Below are positions 40,390 through 50,558 of a DNA stretch of 64,000 bases, piece by piece. Every line of letters starts with the position of its first letter. Position 1 is the first letter of the stretch. Source of the DNA: JADGOV01 sp963814355 (GTDB taxonomy: Bacteria; Actinomycetota; Actinomycetes; JADGOV01); contig CAWFCZ010000016.1 of NCBI GenBank assembly GCA_963814355.1, positions 124,001 to 188,000 of the forward strand. The letters run 5' to 3'. The notes beneath the pieces are model-generated. The model saw nothing but the letters and a program-made list of their open reading frames with translations. It searched no databases and was not told the origin of the DNA. The position numbers and the translations under genes are program-made.

Positions 40390-42849
40390 TCAGCGCAGCC
40401 GGCGCTGCCAGGCCGACGGGGCGCGGACGGCCGGCGCAACCTGCGCCGATACGTCGTAGACCAGCGCCTGCTCGGTGGTCACCACGACCGGATCGAGCGT
40501 CAGACGGGAGACCTCGCGATGGATGTCCGCGAGCTGCCCGACGCGCAGCAGCAGTTCCTCCAGCGCGCCGACGGCCAGCGGCGGCGTCCCCTGATAGCCG
40601 AACAGCAGCGGTGAGCAGCGCAGCGAGCGCACCAGCTTCGAGGCGTCCGCGTCGGTGAGCGGCAACACGTGGTGGACGAGGTCGCCGAACAGCTCGCTGG
40701 CCAGCCCGGCTCCGCCGAAACTGACCAACGGCCCGAACAGCCGGTCCTGGGTGACGCCGATGGTCCACGCCGGGTGCTCGGCAGGTGGGGACGGTTCCGG
40801 CCGCACCTGGATGCCGTAGTCGGCGAGCAACCGCGCGGCAGTCTCCGCCTCGAGGCGGGCGCCCTGCGGGCCGGCAGCCAGCACATCGCGCAACCGCCGG
40901 GCGGCGCGCACCGCGTCGATCCCGGAGAGGGCCGGAATCTCTCCAGCCGGGCTTCGCAACCAGTCCGCGTAGTCGGCCACGACGCCCAGCGCCCGGGCCG
41001 CCGTCTCCGGGAAGGGGAACGACGGGACCCGGCGGGTCTCCACCGACGCCGGGTCCCGCCTCTCCCGCCGCCCCCCGAGCAGGCTGGCCACCACCGGCTT
41101 GTCGGAGTCCCGCGCCGTCGCGCGCAGTGCGGCGGTGACCTCGGCCCGACGCGTTCCCGGATAGCTGGCGGAAGAGGCCAGCACCGCGTCCACCTCCGGC
41201 GCGTCCAGCAGCCGGGCCAGCGCATGGGCGTACGGCTGGGCTCCGGCCGATTCACCGAGGTCGACCGGATTGGCCACCGCGGCCTCCGCGGGGGTGACGC
41301 TGCGCAACTGTCCTTGGGTACCCGCGTCGAGTTCCCGGACGGTCAAGCCAGCGCCGGCCGCGGCGTCGGCGGCCAGCGTCCCAGCCGCGGCGGAGTTCCC
41401 CAGCACGGCGACCCGCCGGCCTCGGGGCAACGGCTCAGCCAGCAGCACCTCCAGAACCGGGAACAACTCCTCCACCCGATCCACCCGAATCACCCCGGAC
41501 TGCCGGAACAACGCGTCGAACGCGGCCGCCCAGCCGCCGGCCGACCCCGGCTCAGCGGGCTGGGCTCCCGTCGGCCGAGCGGACGCCACCGCGAGTACCG
41601 GCTTGCTGCGGGCCAGCCGGCGCGCGATCCGGGCGAACTTGCGCGGATTGCCGAAGCGCTCGAGGTAGAGCACCACCACGGCGGTGGCCGGGTCCTGCTC
41701 CCAGTACAGCAGGAGGTCGTTGCCGCTGACGTCAGCCGTGTTGCCGCCAGAGACGAAGCTGGAAACGCCGATGTGGCGGCGGGTCATTTCCTCCAGCATC
41801 GCCGCGCCGAGCGCGACGGAGTGCGATAGGACGCCGACCGCCCCCGGGCGTGGACGCTGTTCGGTCGGGGTGGCCCAGAGCCGGACCCCTGCGGCCGTGT
41901 TGATCAGGCCGAGGGATTGCGGCCCGACGAGCCGCATGCCCGCTCGGCGGGCCAGCCGCAGCACCTCGGCCTCCCGCCCGGAGCCGGTAGCGCCGGCGTC
42001 GGAGAAGCCGCTGGAGGTGATCACCAGATTGCGGACCCCGGCCCGGACGCAGCCGTCGACGACGGCGAGCACCTCCGGCGCCGGTACGGTCACGATGGCC
42101 AGATCCGTGCCGTCTGGTACCACGAACCGGGTACCGGTCCGGCCGGCGTGCACCGGTCCGGCGAAGCCGCCTTTCCGCAGGTTGGCCGCGATTCGACTGC
42201 CGATCCCGCCGTCGGCCCGGCTCCCGACGACGGCCACACTCTTCGGCGCCAGCAGCCGGTCTATGGACCGGGCGTCGGCTTGCCGCTCCCGCTCTCCGAC
42301 TGCTTCCAGAAGCGCGGCGGTCCGGCTCAACGGAAACTCGACCCGAACGGTGCCTTCGGCGAAACGGCGGGAGGTGGCGAAGCCGACCGAGCTGAAGAGG
42401 TCGAGCATCGCCTCGTTCTCCGGCAGGACCTCGGCGGTGAAGCGGGTGATGCCCCGCCGGCTGGCGTCGGCGGCCAGCGCCTCCAGGAGCAGGGTGCTGA
42501 TACCCAGTCCCTGGTGCGCGTCATCGACGAGGAACGCGACCTCCGCTTCCTCGCCGCCGCGGACCCGCTCGTAGCTGGCGACGGCCACCGGCCGGCCGCC
42601 GATGAGCGCCACCAGCCCCGGCAGGTCGCGCTCGTCCGGGGCCAGGATCCGGTCGAGGTAGCGACCGGGTGCGCGCTGGGAGAGGGAGAAGAACCGCAGG
42701 TACGCGCTGCGCCGGGACACCCGGGCGTGCAGGTCATCCAGTGCGGGACGGTCGGCCGCAGCCGGTGGCCGGAGGTGGACCAGCGTGCCGTCGAGGAGTA
42801 CCGCGTCGAAGGCGGCCTCGCCGCCATCCCGGTGTGCGGTGTTTTCCAT
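40390..42849 (-). CDS. GNAT acetyltransferase fused to acyl-CoA synthetase (NDP-forming)-like domains
   Basis: Pat-type protein: in other bacteria such fusions acetylate and switch off acyl-CoA synthetases. The start is ATG 42849 (MENTAHRDGGEAAFDAVLLD) with GGAGG 5 nt upstream, giving 819 aa. GNAT domain at about residues 20-185 with the acetyl-CoA loop DDAHQGLGISTLLL. CoA-binding Rossmann from about 205 (LLAPKSVAVVGSRADGGIGS), then two succinyl-CoA-ligase-like flavodoxin domains (VLSHSVALGAAMLEEM). The C-terminal ATP-grasp is shortened: LLADYGIQVRPEP runs almost directly into IGVTQDRLFGPLVSFGGAG, losing the lysine-bearing lobe. Here the GNAT is N-terminal, and the synthetase part is probably regulatory. 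Confidence 0.88.
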   Translation of the reverse strand: MENTAHRDGGEAAFDAVLLDGTLVHLRPPAAADRPALDDLHARVSRRSAYLRFFSLSQRAPGRYLDRILAPDERDLPGLVALIGGRPVAVASYERVRGGEEAEVAFLVDDAHQGLGISTLLLEALAADASRRGITRFTAEVLPENEAMLDLFSSVGFATSRRFAEGTVRVEFPLSRTAALLEAVGERERQADARSIDRLLAPKSVAVVGSRADGGIGSRIAANLRKGGFAGPVHAGRTGTRFVVPDGTDLAIVTVPAPEVLAVVDGCVRAGVRNLVITSSGFSDAGATGSGREAEVLRLARRAGMRLVGPQSLGLINTAAGVRLWATPTEQRPRPGAVGVLSHSVALGAAMLEEMTRRHIGVSSFVSGGNTADVSGNDLLLYWEQDPATAVVVLYLERFGNPRKFARIARRLARSKPVLAVASARPTGAQPAEPGSAGGWAAAFDALFRQSGVIRVDRVEELFPVLEVLLAEPLPRGRRVAVLGNSAAAGTLAADAAAGAGLTVRELDAGTQGQLRSVTPAEAAVANPVDLGESAGAQPYAHALARLLDAPEVDAVLASSASYPGTRRAEVTAALRATARDSDKPVVASLLGGRRERRDPASVETRRVPSFPFPETAARALGVVADYADWLRSPAGEIPALSGIDAVRAARRLRDVLAAGPQGARLEAETAARLLADYGIQVRPEPSPPAEHPAWTIGVTQDRLFGPLVSFGGAGLASELFGDLVHHVLPLTDADASKLVRSLRCSPLLFGYQGTPPLAVGALEELLLRVGQLADIHREVSRLTLDPVVVTTEQALVYDVSAQVAPAVRAPSAWQRRLR

Positions 42850-42988
42850 GCGGACCTCCCCGAAGGGCAGGCTAATCACCATCGAGCCGACTGCGCCGCG
42901 ACGGACCGGGTGTCCCGACACGAGTTCTGCTCGCATCGATGCGGCGCTACCCTGTGCCCTCCTAACGAAGGTTGGGTGATGGTCGGCG

Positions 42989-43975
42989 ATGAGCGAGCTC
43001 CGGCGGGACCCGACGCGGGACGAATGGGTGCTGGTGGCACCCGGTCGGGCCGCCCGGCCGCACGCCCCCGACGCCGCCGGAGCGCCAGTGAGCGCCGCGC
43101 TGACGTGCCCCTTCTGCCCGGGTCACGAGGAGCGGACGCCGATCGAGTCGCTGCGGTGGCCGGCCACCGGACCCTGGCAGGTACGCGTGGTGGGCAACCG
43201 GTACCCCCTGGTGAGCGAAGGGGGGGTGGCTCCGCCGTCGGTCGGCTATCCGTTCGCCATCGCCGAGGGGTGGGGTCGCCACGACGTCCTGGTCGAGTCG
43301 GCCGACCATTACTGGGACCTGCGCACCGGCACGGCCGAGGACATCGCCCTGGTGATGGAGGCGGCCTACGAGCGGTACACCATGCTGCTGCGCGAGGAGC
43401 CCGGCGCGGTGCTGCTGTTCCGCAATCACGGGGAGGCATCCGGCACGTCGTTGGAGCACCCGCACTCCCAAATCCTGTCGCTGGCGGTGCCGACCCCGCG
43501 CCTCACCCGCCGCTGGCGGATCGCGGAGGAGTACTACCGCGAGCACCGGATGGGCATCTACGACAGCGTGTTGGCCGCCGAGATCGACGACGGTCGCCGG
43601 ATTCTCAGCGAGGACGAGCGGTGTGTCTCCTTCGTGCCGTTCGCCCCGAGCGCGCCGTTCGAGATCTGGATCATGCCGCGGTGGCCGGAGGCCGATTTCG
43701 TCACGTCCAGCCTGGCGTGTCGAAATGCCGTCGCGGCGACCTTGGGGGCGGTGACCCTGGCGCTGGACGAAGTGCTCGGCGACCCGGCGTACAACATGGT
43801 GCTGGTCAGTGGTCCCCCGGCTGTGGCCCGCACCGAGGAATGGTTCCGCTGGTACATCAAGATCCTGCCGAGGATCAGCCGGCGCGGCGGCCTGGAGCTC
43901 GGTACCGGCCTGGACGTGACCACCCGGCTTCCCGAGGATTGCGCGCAACTGCTGCGAGCGGTGCTGCCGGCCTGA
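42989..43975 (+). CDS. galT: Galactose-1-phosphate uridylyltransferase (GalT/HIT superfamily)
   Basis: Transfers UMP between UDP-glucose and galactose 1-phosphate in the Leloir pathway; the GalT label rests on family resemblance. 328 aa, starting MSELRRDPTRDEWVLVAPGR. A zinc-binding pair CPFCPGHEERTP, the FRNHGEASGTSLEHPHSQIL segment with the nucleophilic His-Pro-His, and a second-half HIT-like RTEEWFRWYIKILPRI are visible. No galK or galE lies adjacent, so it may act on another sugar nucleotide. It is divergent from the acetyltransferase gene. Confidence 0.87.
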   Translation: MSELRRDPTRDEWVLVAPGRAARPHAPDAAGAPVSAALTCPFCPGHEERTPIESLRWPATGPWQVRVVGNRYPLVSEGGVAPPSVGYPFAIAEGWGRHDVLVESADHYWDLRTGTAEDIALVMEAAYERYTMLLREEPGAVLLFRNHGEASGTSLEHPHSQILSLAVPTPRLTRRWRIAEEYYREHRMGIYDSVLAAEIDDGRRILSEDERCVSFVPFAPSAPFEIWIMPRWPEADFVTSSLACRNAVAATLGAVTLALDEVLGDPAYNMVLVSGPPAVARTEEWFRWYIKILPRISRRGGLELGTGLDVTTRLPEDCAQLLRAVLPA

Positions 43976-44020
43976 ACCGCCGGACCGGTGCAGCAGCGGA
44001 ATCTGGAGGAGGATGCCGTC

Positions 44021-44941
44021 ATGGGGCATGGAATCGGTGCGCGGCTGGCCGTGCTGACCGGGCTGCTCGTGGTGGCCGCGGTCGCGCTGCACCCCGCACC
44101 GCCGACGCCCGGCTCGACTAGCCCAGCGGCCGTCGGCGCCGTCTCCGACCTGCTCGCCGCGTTCTTCGGGGCGTTGGCCGTCGGGTGCGTCGTGGGAGCG
44201 ATCAGGGGCGCGCGCACCATGCGCCGCTTGCCACCGGGACCGGCCGGAACCCGGCGGCGGCCCAACGTGGTGAGGCAGATCGTGACCCTGTCGCTGGGCG
44301 CCGTGCTGCTCATGAGCCCGGCCGGCTCCCTGCTCCTGCACCGGGTGCAGGACCACTTCCATCCGCCGGAACGGCCGGTTGCGGCGATCGACCAGCGGGG
44401 CAAGCCGTCGACCGGGGTCGAGCCCGCCTGGCGCCGCGGCGAAGGTCCACTGGCCGCTGCGGCCGGGGCCGCCGCGGCGCTGCTCGGGCTCATCACTGTT
44501 GCCGCACTCCGCCGCCGGCGGCCGTCGGTGCCGCCGGTTGAGCCGGCCCCTGGAGGGCTGGGAGAGGCGGTCGCGGCCGGGGCGGCAATCCTGGCCGACA
44601 CTGCCGGCCGAGACCCCCGGGAGCGGGTGATCCGGTGCTACGCCGCGATGGAAAGGGTGCTCGCCGCCACCGGGACGGCGCGCCGTCCGGCGGACACCCC
44701 GGCCGAGTTGCTGGCTCGGGCGCGGGCCGGGGGCCGGGTGCCACCCGCGCCGGCGCAAGCACTGACCGAGCTGTTCCGGCGGGCCAGATTCAGTCGTTCT
44801 CCGATCGCTGAACACGACGTGGCAGCCGCCCGGACCTGGCTCGCCGAGCTACGGGACGCCGACCGGGCTTGGCGGGAACCGGCCCTGGTTGATCGCGCCG
44901 CCACGTCGGCGCTTCCTGCGGAGAACGGCCTGAGCGGGTGA
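44021..44941 (+). CDS. DUF4129 membrane protein
   Basis: The first gene of a five-gene overlapping operon. I start it at ATG 44021 (MGHGIGARLAVLTGLLVVAA) because GGAGGAGG lies 8 nt upstream; GTG 43988 is also in frame. The 306 aa contain about four hydrophobic segments. The cytoplasmic DUF4129 domain is C-terminal: RVIRCYAAMERVLAATGTAR, ADTPAELLARARAGGRVPPA and LTELFRRARFSRSPIAEHD. In actinobacteria DUF4129 proteins regularly accompany MoxR and DUF58 genes, as here. The molecular role is unknown, perhaps assembly of an envelope complex. Confidence 0.88.
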   Translation: MGHGIGARLAVLTGLLVVAAVALHPAPPTPGSTSPAAVGAVSDLLAAFFGALAVGCVVGAIRGARTMRRLPPGPAGTRRRPNVVRQIVTLSLGAVLLMSPAGSLLLHRVQDHFHPPERPVAAIDQRGKPSTGVEPAWRRGEGPLAAAAGAAAALLGLITVAALRRRRPSVPPVEPAPGGLGEAVAAGAAILADTAGRDPRERVIRCYAAMERVLAATGTARRPADTPAELLARARAGGRVPPAPAQALTELFRRARFSRSPIAEHDVAAARTWLAELRDADRAWREPALVDRAATSALPAENGLSG

Positions 44942-45428
44942 GGCGGGCCACCGGGGTGCTCGGCGCGGCGGTGGCGGCCGCCGTGGTGGCAGCCGGGCTG
45001 AGTGGGGTGTCCGGCGCGGTCCGCGTCGAACGGGGCGCCGCGGCGTTGGCCGTTGTGGCACTCGGCGCGCTGGCCGCCCGCCGGCCGCGGCGAGCACGCC
45101 CTCGCGTCGCCGGGGAGCCGTACGAGGCCGGCCGGCGCCAGTGGTCTGCGCTGTACCAGCTGGAGTCCGCCGTCATGATCGGTACGCAGTCCCGGCATCA
45201 CTACGACCAAGGGCTGCGGCCGCGGTTTCAGCGGGTGCTCACCGCGCTGGCCGCGGGCCGGTGCGGCCTGGACCTGACCGCTGCACCGGAGGAGGGGCGC
45301 CAACTCGTAGGCGACGTACTGTGGCCGCTGGTCGATCCCGCCCGCCCGCCGTCCCGGGACAGCCGGGCCGGCGGCGTCGACCTGGCCCGGTTGGAGCGCC
45401 TGCTCGACCGGATCGAGCGGTTGCCCTC

Positions 45429-45432
<4 letters not shown>
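44938..45432 (+). CDS. Small membrane-anchored protein of the MoxR operon
   Basis: A 164-aa product from a GTG that overlaps the DUF4129 stop (GTGA). Two hydrophobic segments (VLGAAVAAAVVAAGLSGVSG and AALAVVALGALAA) are followed by a soluble region with YEAGRRQWSALYQLESAVMI and DQGLRPRFQRVLTALAAGRC. A gene of this kind is commonly found between DUF4129 and moxR in related actinomycetes, but I know no named domain. The stop overlaps the TTG of moxR. Confidence 0.75.
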
Positions 45433-46387
<955 letters not shown>

Positions 46388-46391
<4 letters not shown>

Positions 46392-47671
46392 GGACAGCGA
46401 GCCTGCGGTGGCAGCCCGCGCCGCTGGCCCGGCAGCTGATCGCACTGAGCACCGTCGGGCTGGCGCTGGCGCTGGCCACCCGACGTGCGGAGCTGGTGGC
46501 GCTTGCCGCCCCAGCGCTGCTGGCCCTGGTGGCCGGCAGCCGGGCGGTGCCGGCGCGCCGCGTCGAGGTGTCCGCGACGGTGGAGCCGCGGCGCTGCTTC
46601 GAGGGTGAGCCTGTCCATCTGCGGGTGACCGTGTCGGTCGACGCCCCGGTCGGCGAACTGTCCGCTGAGCTGGCCTTGACGTGCGGACTCGAGGTGCCGG
46701 CGCGGGCTCGCCGAGCCGTCGCCGACGAAGCCGAGGCGGCCGTGCTGGAGGTGGTCTTCACCCCGACCCGTTGGGGTCGATGGTCTCCCGGCGTCGTCAC
46801 CGTGGCGGGCCGGGAGGCGCACCGGCTGCGCTCAGCGGCCGTTGTAGTGGGCCTCGATACCGACATTCTGGTCTTCCCGAGGCCGGCCCGGTCGCGTGCC
46901 GCGGCGGTGCCGAGCAACCTGCCATACGGTGTTGGTGATCACGCCAGCCGGCAGTCGGCGAGCGGGATCGAGTTCGCCGGCATCCGCCGTTATGTCGCCG
47001 GTGATCCGGTACGGCGGATCAACTGGCCGGTAAGTACCCGGCTGGGATCGCTGCACGTCACCACGCACGCCGCTGAGCGTCCGGTGGAGGTGGTGGTCGC
47101 CCTCGACGCCTTCACCGACGTCGGACCGGCGGGTCGCTCCAGCCTCGACCTCGCCGTCCGCGGCGCAACCGGGCTGGCCTCGACCTACCTCCGTCAGCGT
47201 GACCGGGTAGGGCTGGTGGTCCTCGGCGGGCGGCTGCAGTGGCTCACTCCCGGAATCGGCGAACGTCAGTTTTACCGGGTGATCGAGGCGGTGATGGCGG
47301 TCCGGCGGGACAGCAGCTTCCTCCAACCGCAGGTGGCGCACGTGCCGCGCGCGGCGCTCCCGCCCTCCGCGCTGGTCGTGGTGTTCTCGGCGCTGCTCGA
47401 CGACCGGATCCTCGAGATGATCCGCGACCTGCGCCAGCGCGGCGCCCAGGTGGCCGTAGTGGATGTACTCACCGTCGAGCCTCCCGATGTCGGGACGGGC
47501 CGGCGATCCCAGTTGGCGCTGCGGCTGTGGCGGCTGGAACGTGAGGCGATGCGATACCGGCTCGCGGACCTCGGCATCGGGGTCCGGCGTTGGGACGGGG
47601 ACGGGCCGGTCGACCCGCCGGCGGCCCGTAGGCCGGCGGGCGGAACCCGCATCCGGGGTGGGGCGGCGTGA
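46388..47671 (+). CDS. DUF58 domain protein (MoxR partner)
   Basis: From GTG 46388, overlapping the moxR stop by 4 bp, 427 aa. Two membrane helices near the N-terminus (LIALSTVGLALALATRRAEL and LVALAAPALLALVAGS) precede a beta-rich extracellular part. The DUF58 domain has the signature GIEFAGIRRYVAGDPVRRIN and W at the end of it, and a VWA-like region with VVALDAFTDVG, whose MIDAS residues are degenerate. It is the presumed substrate or effector of the MoxR ATPase. Confidence 0.92.
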
Positions 47672-48231
47672 GCGCCGATCGACGTGCCGTCCTTCCCGCC
47701 GGCGGCGGGCCGCTGACGCTGGGGCTCCTCCTGGCCGCTGCGCCCTTGCTGGTGCTCCGTACCTCCTGGGCCGCGGCGCTCGGCATTGGCAGTGCGGGGC
47801 TGGTACTCGCCGGCCAGGTACGCCTGCCGTGGCGCTGGGCGGCGAGGTTGCCTCGCCGTCGCACAGATGGCCGGCACGGCGACGGTGGCTGGCACGGGCA
47901 CGCGCGCGCGCTGCGGGGCATGGCGGCGCCAGCCGCAGTAGCCGCCGCCGGCGGCGCGATGACGGTGGCCGTGCTCCGCGACACGCGCTACGCGCCGGCC
48001 GGCGCGCTCGCCGTTGGCGTCCTCGGCTACGCGTACCTCGCGCTGGCCGATCTCGGCGGCCGCCGGCCGCCAGCATCGTGGTGGTCGACTGTTGGGGTGA
48101 ACGCCTTGGCCGGTGGCGGGCTCTCCGCCCTGGTCCTGCTCAGCGCGGCGCTGGCTCCGACGGTGCCCGGCTGGGCGGTGCTGGGCGGCCTGCTGGCCTT
48201 GCTCGCCGCCGCCGTACTGGCGCTGGGCTGA
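47668..48231 (+). CDS. Membrane protein ending the MoxR operon
   Basis: 187 aa from a GTG overlapping the DUF58 stop. About five hydrophobic stretches are visible, for example LTLGLLLAAAPLLVLRTSWA and LSALVLLSAALAPTVPGWAV, separated by a basic His/Gly-rich loop RRRTDGRHGDGGWHGHARAL. I do not recognise a family. Tight overlap with the four genes before it argues for a shared complex. The His-rich loop could bind metal, but that is speculation. Confidence 0.72.
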   Translation: MSADRRAVLPAGGGPLTLGLLLAAAPLLVLRTSWAAALGIGSAGLVLAGQVRLPWRWAARLPRRRTDGRHGDGGWHGHARALRGMAAPAAVAAAGGAMTVAVLRDTRYAPAGALAVGVLGYAYLALADLGGRRPPASWWSTVGVNALAGGGLSALVLLSAALAPTVPGWAVLGGLLALLAAAVLALG

Positions 48232-48259
48232 GCATCGACGGCTCTGGGAGGATGCCGGC

Positions 48260-48835
48260 GTGCGCACCCACGTCGCCCTGCTGCGCGGTATCAACGTCGG
48301 CGGCCACAACAAGGTCGCGATGGCCGATCTGCGCGAGGTCGTCGCCTCGCTGGGGCACTCCGACGTCGCCACGTACATCCAAAGCGGCAACGTCGTCTTC
48401 ACCAGTCGAACATCCGACACCACCGAACTAGCCGACAGTCTCGAGCGGGAGATCGCTGAACGGATGGGCGTGCGGGCCGGTGTCGTAGTACTTTCCCGCG
48501 ACGAGTTGGCCCGCGTCGTCGGGGACAATCCGTATCCGCGCGAGGCAAATCCTCAGCATCTGCACGCGGTGTTCCATCGCGACGCGTTGACCGCTGACCA
48601 GGTCGCCGTCGTCGCTGATGCGGAACAGCGAGCTAGGGACAGGGGGAGCCAGGATGAAGTAGCCGTCCTGGGACGCATCGTGTACCTGCATACCCCCGAC
48701 GGGCTGGGCCGCAGTGAGCTTGCCGTACAGCTAGCCCGACCGGCCGCCGCCAAGGCTCTCCAGCCGCCCGGCACGGCCCGAAACTGGGCGACCGTCGCCA
48801 AGCTGACGGAATTACTGACACCTGACGCTCCATAG
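48260..48835 (+). CDS. DUF1697 family protein
   Basis: A 191-aa cytoplasmic protein starting at GTG 48260 (VRTHVALLRGINVGGHNKVA) with GGGAGG 8 nt upstream. The family hallmarks are LLRGINVGGHNKVAMADLRE, YIQSGNVVFTS and the later LGRSELAVQL plus ARNWATVAKLTEL. Structural relatives have a ferredoxin-like fold; the function is unknown. It is 28 bp downstream of the MoxR operon and could be read through, but it has its own good ribosome-binding site. Confidence 0.93.
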   Translation: MRTHVALLRGINVGGHNKVAMADLREVVASLGHSDVATYIQSGNVVFTSRTSDTTELADSLEREIAERMGVRAGVVVLSRDELARVVGDNPYPREANPQHLHAVFHRDALTADQVAVVADAEQRARDRGSQDEVAVLGRIVYLHTPDGLGRSELAVQLARPAAAKALQPPGTARNWATVAKLTELLTPDAP

Positions 48836-48855
48836 TGACGGAGCTGGTCCGCCGC

Positions 48856-50202
48856 TCAATGCCGAGGTGCGTCTGGTGGTCGGTGCTCCGGTCGTCGTTG
48901 GGTGTCGGGTGGTGGGTGGAAGGTGTAGTGGTTGGGGGTGGTGTGGCGGATCTGCCAGGGTCCCGTATGGATGAGGCGGTGGTGGTGTCCGCAGAGCAGG
49001 ATGAGGTTGTGCAGGCTGGTGTGACCGCCGTCGAGCCAGTGGGTGAGGTGGTGGGCGTGGCACATGAGGGGGGGTCTGGTGCAGCCGCCGAAGCGGCAGT
49101 GCCGGTCGCGGGCGACGAGGGCTTTCCAGATCGGGGGGGTGATGAGGCGGTGCTGCCGGCCGACGTCGAGGACTTCTGATGCGGTGCCCAGGACGGTGGG
49201 GATGAGGTGGGAGTCGCAGGCGATCCGTCGGATCGCGGCGGCGGAGAGTTGTTCCCCGGTGTCGGTGGTGGCGTGCCCGGACTGCTCGCGGAGGTCGTGG
49301 AGGTTGATGAGAAGGCTTAGCCGGGGGACCGCGCCGTGGGTTTCGGGGAGCAGGTCGGTGGTGTGGAGCCGGTGGCAGGCTTCGACGAGGGCGTCTAGCA
49401 TCCGGGCGCCGTGGTCGCGGGGGTCGCGGCCGTCGTGACTGCAGCCGGGCGTGGTGCAGGCGTCTGGGTGGCAGATCGGTCCGGTGTTCGGGTGGGGGGC
49501 GGCGAGGGGGAGGAGGGTGGATTTGATCAGGGCGGCGTCTTCGGTGGAGCAGCGCCCTTTGATCCAGGCGCCACCGCACAGGTCGCCGGTGATGGACAGG
49601 TGCCGGTGTAAGTGGGCAGTGCGTTCGAGCCGGTCCAGCGCTTGTTCCTCGCGGCGGTGCTCCCCGGTGGGGTCGACCACTGTGAGCAGGTGGCGGGTGA
49701 GTGTGGTCAGCTCGCTGGCGTCGAGGGCCTTGGCTTCGGTGAGCAGGAAGCGCACCCCGCGCTCGCGGACCTCGACGTTGCCGGGAAGCGTGTCGACGGC
49801 GCGGGCGATGACGTGGGCTTTCGCGGTGGACAGCCAGCCGTCGGTCAGTGCTTGGGTGAGGGGCGCGAGCAGCGGCTCGTCGACCGCCTTGGCCAGGCGC
49901 AGGGCGGCCGGGCCGCTGCCTTTGTGGCCGCCGGCGACCGCGGTGAGGAAGTCCTGGGTGGAGGCCCAGCCGGCCGGTTTGACCGCTCCGGTGGCGTCGA
50001 GTTCGCGGAGCACTCCGAGGGCGACCGCGTCCAGGGTCGATTTCAGCGCCTCGATGTGGGTGATGGTCTCCATTAGCTCGGCTGCGTCGCGGGCGGCCCA
50101 CAGGGTCTCGGCGAGCCGGGCGGCCGTGCGGCGCATCCCGGCGAGCACGGCCGGCGCGCCACCGGGCCCGGTGCTCCGCGGGTCGTCCAGGTGGCTGCTC
50201 AC
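48856..50202 (-). CDS. DUF222 / HNH endonuclease domain protein (13E12-like)
   Basis: A member of the multicopy actinobacterial DUF222-HNH family. The N-terminal helical DUF222 region includes IEALKSTLDAVALGVLRELD and LTDGWLSTAKAHVIARAVD. The C-terminal HNH motif is CRFGGCTRPPLMCHAHHLTH with WLDGGHTSLHNLILLCGHHH, retaining His and Cys metal ligands. I take GTG 50202 (VSSHLDDPRSTGPGGAPAVL) as start, giving 448 aa; the frame stays open to 50352, but that extension covers DnaA-box sequences and looks non-coding. Function is unproven; such genes are often mobile-intron-like or repeat family members. Confidence 0.88.
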   Translation of the reverse strand: MSSHLDDPRSTGPGGAPAVLAGMRRTAARLAETLWAARDAAELMETITHIEALKSTLDAVALGVLRELDATGAVKPAGWASTQDFLTAVAGGHKGSGPAALRLAKAVDEPLLAPLTQALTDGWLSTAKAHVIARAVDTLPGNVEVRERGVRFLLTEAKALDASELTTLTRHLLTVVDPTGEHRREEQALDRLERTAHLHRHLSITGDLCGGAWIKGRCSTEDAALIKSTLLPLAAPHPNTGPICHPDACTTPGCSHDGRDPRDHGARMLDALVEACHRLHTTDLLPETHGAVPRLSLLINLHDLREQSGHATTDTGEQLSAAAIRRIACDSHLIPTVLGTASEVLDVGRQHRLITPPIWKALVARDRHCRFGGCTRPPLMCHAHHLTHWLDGGHTSLHNLILLCGHHHRLIHTGPWQIRHTTPNHYTFHPPPDTQRRPEHRPPDAPRH

Positions 50203-50558
50203 GGGTCCACTCAAGCAGCGGCCGCCGGCAGAACCGGCCCGCAATCCGCTGCTGTGGACAAAACCTCCGGTACCGCACACCCGCTTGTGGACAAACTGGC
50301 GTGGAAAGCACGGCCCGCTCCGAGCCATCCGAGAAGCGATGCCGCACATCACTCATGGGGACGGACTGATGGGGACGGACTGATGGGGACGGACTGATGG
50401 GGACGGACTGATGCGTAGCGCCCTGTGACATAGGTCCTTGCGCGTCCGATCCCGGGACGCGAGACAATGGCAGCGTGATGTTGCGCCGCCTGGGCGGAGC
50501 ATCCGGGGCGTCGCCCCGCAACCGCGGTCGGGTGGCGACGAGACGTGAAGGAGGCCCC
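50203..50558. other. 356-bp regulatory gap with DnaA boxes, tandem repeat and hairpin
   Basis: Lies between the divergent HNH gene and pck. It holds two perfect DnaA-box 9-mers TGTGGACAA at 50253-50261 and 50286-50294, a fourfold 14-bp tandem repeat at 50355-50410, and a perfect 7-bp inverted repeat CGCGTCC-N7-GGACGCG at 50441-50461. That palindrome lies between a loose -35 TTGCGC (50438) and -10 GACAAT (50463). The pck ribosome-binding site GGAGG is at 50550-50554. No gene is supported. Confidence 0.5.
50355..50410 (+). repeat. Four exact 14-bp tandem repeats
   Basis: The unit ATGGGGACGGACTG is present four times without a mismatch, starting at 50355, 50369, 50383 and 50397, followed by a partial ATG. 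It lies between the HNH gene and pck. Confidence 0.95.

Noticed and set aside
41917..44121. 734-codon plus-strand open frame across the acetyltransferase and galT
   Set aside because: It runs antisense through one real gene and out of frame through the next; this is compositional, not a protein.
50441..50461. MerR-type operator within a 19-bp promoter spacer before pck
   Set aside because: The palindrome is real, but the -35 and -10 matches are poor and no MerR gene is nearby, so I list it only as part of the regulatory gap.
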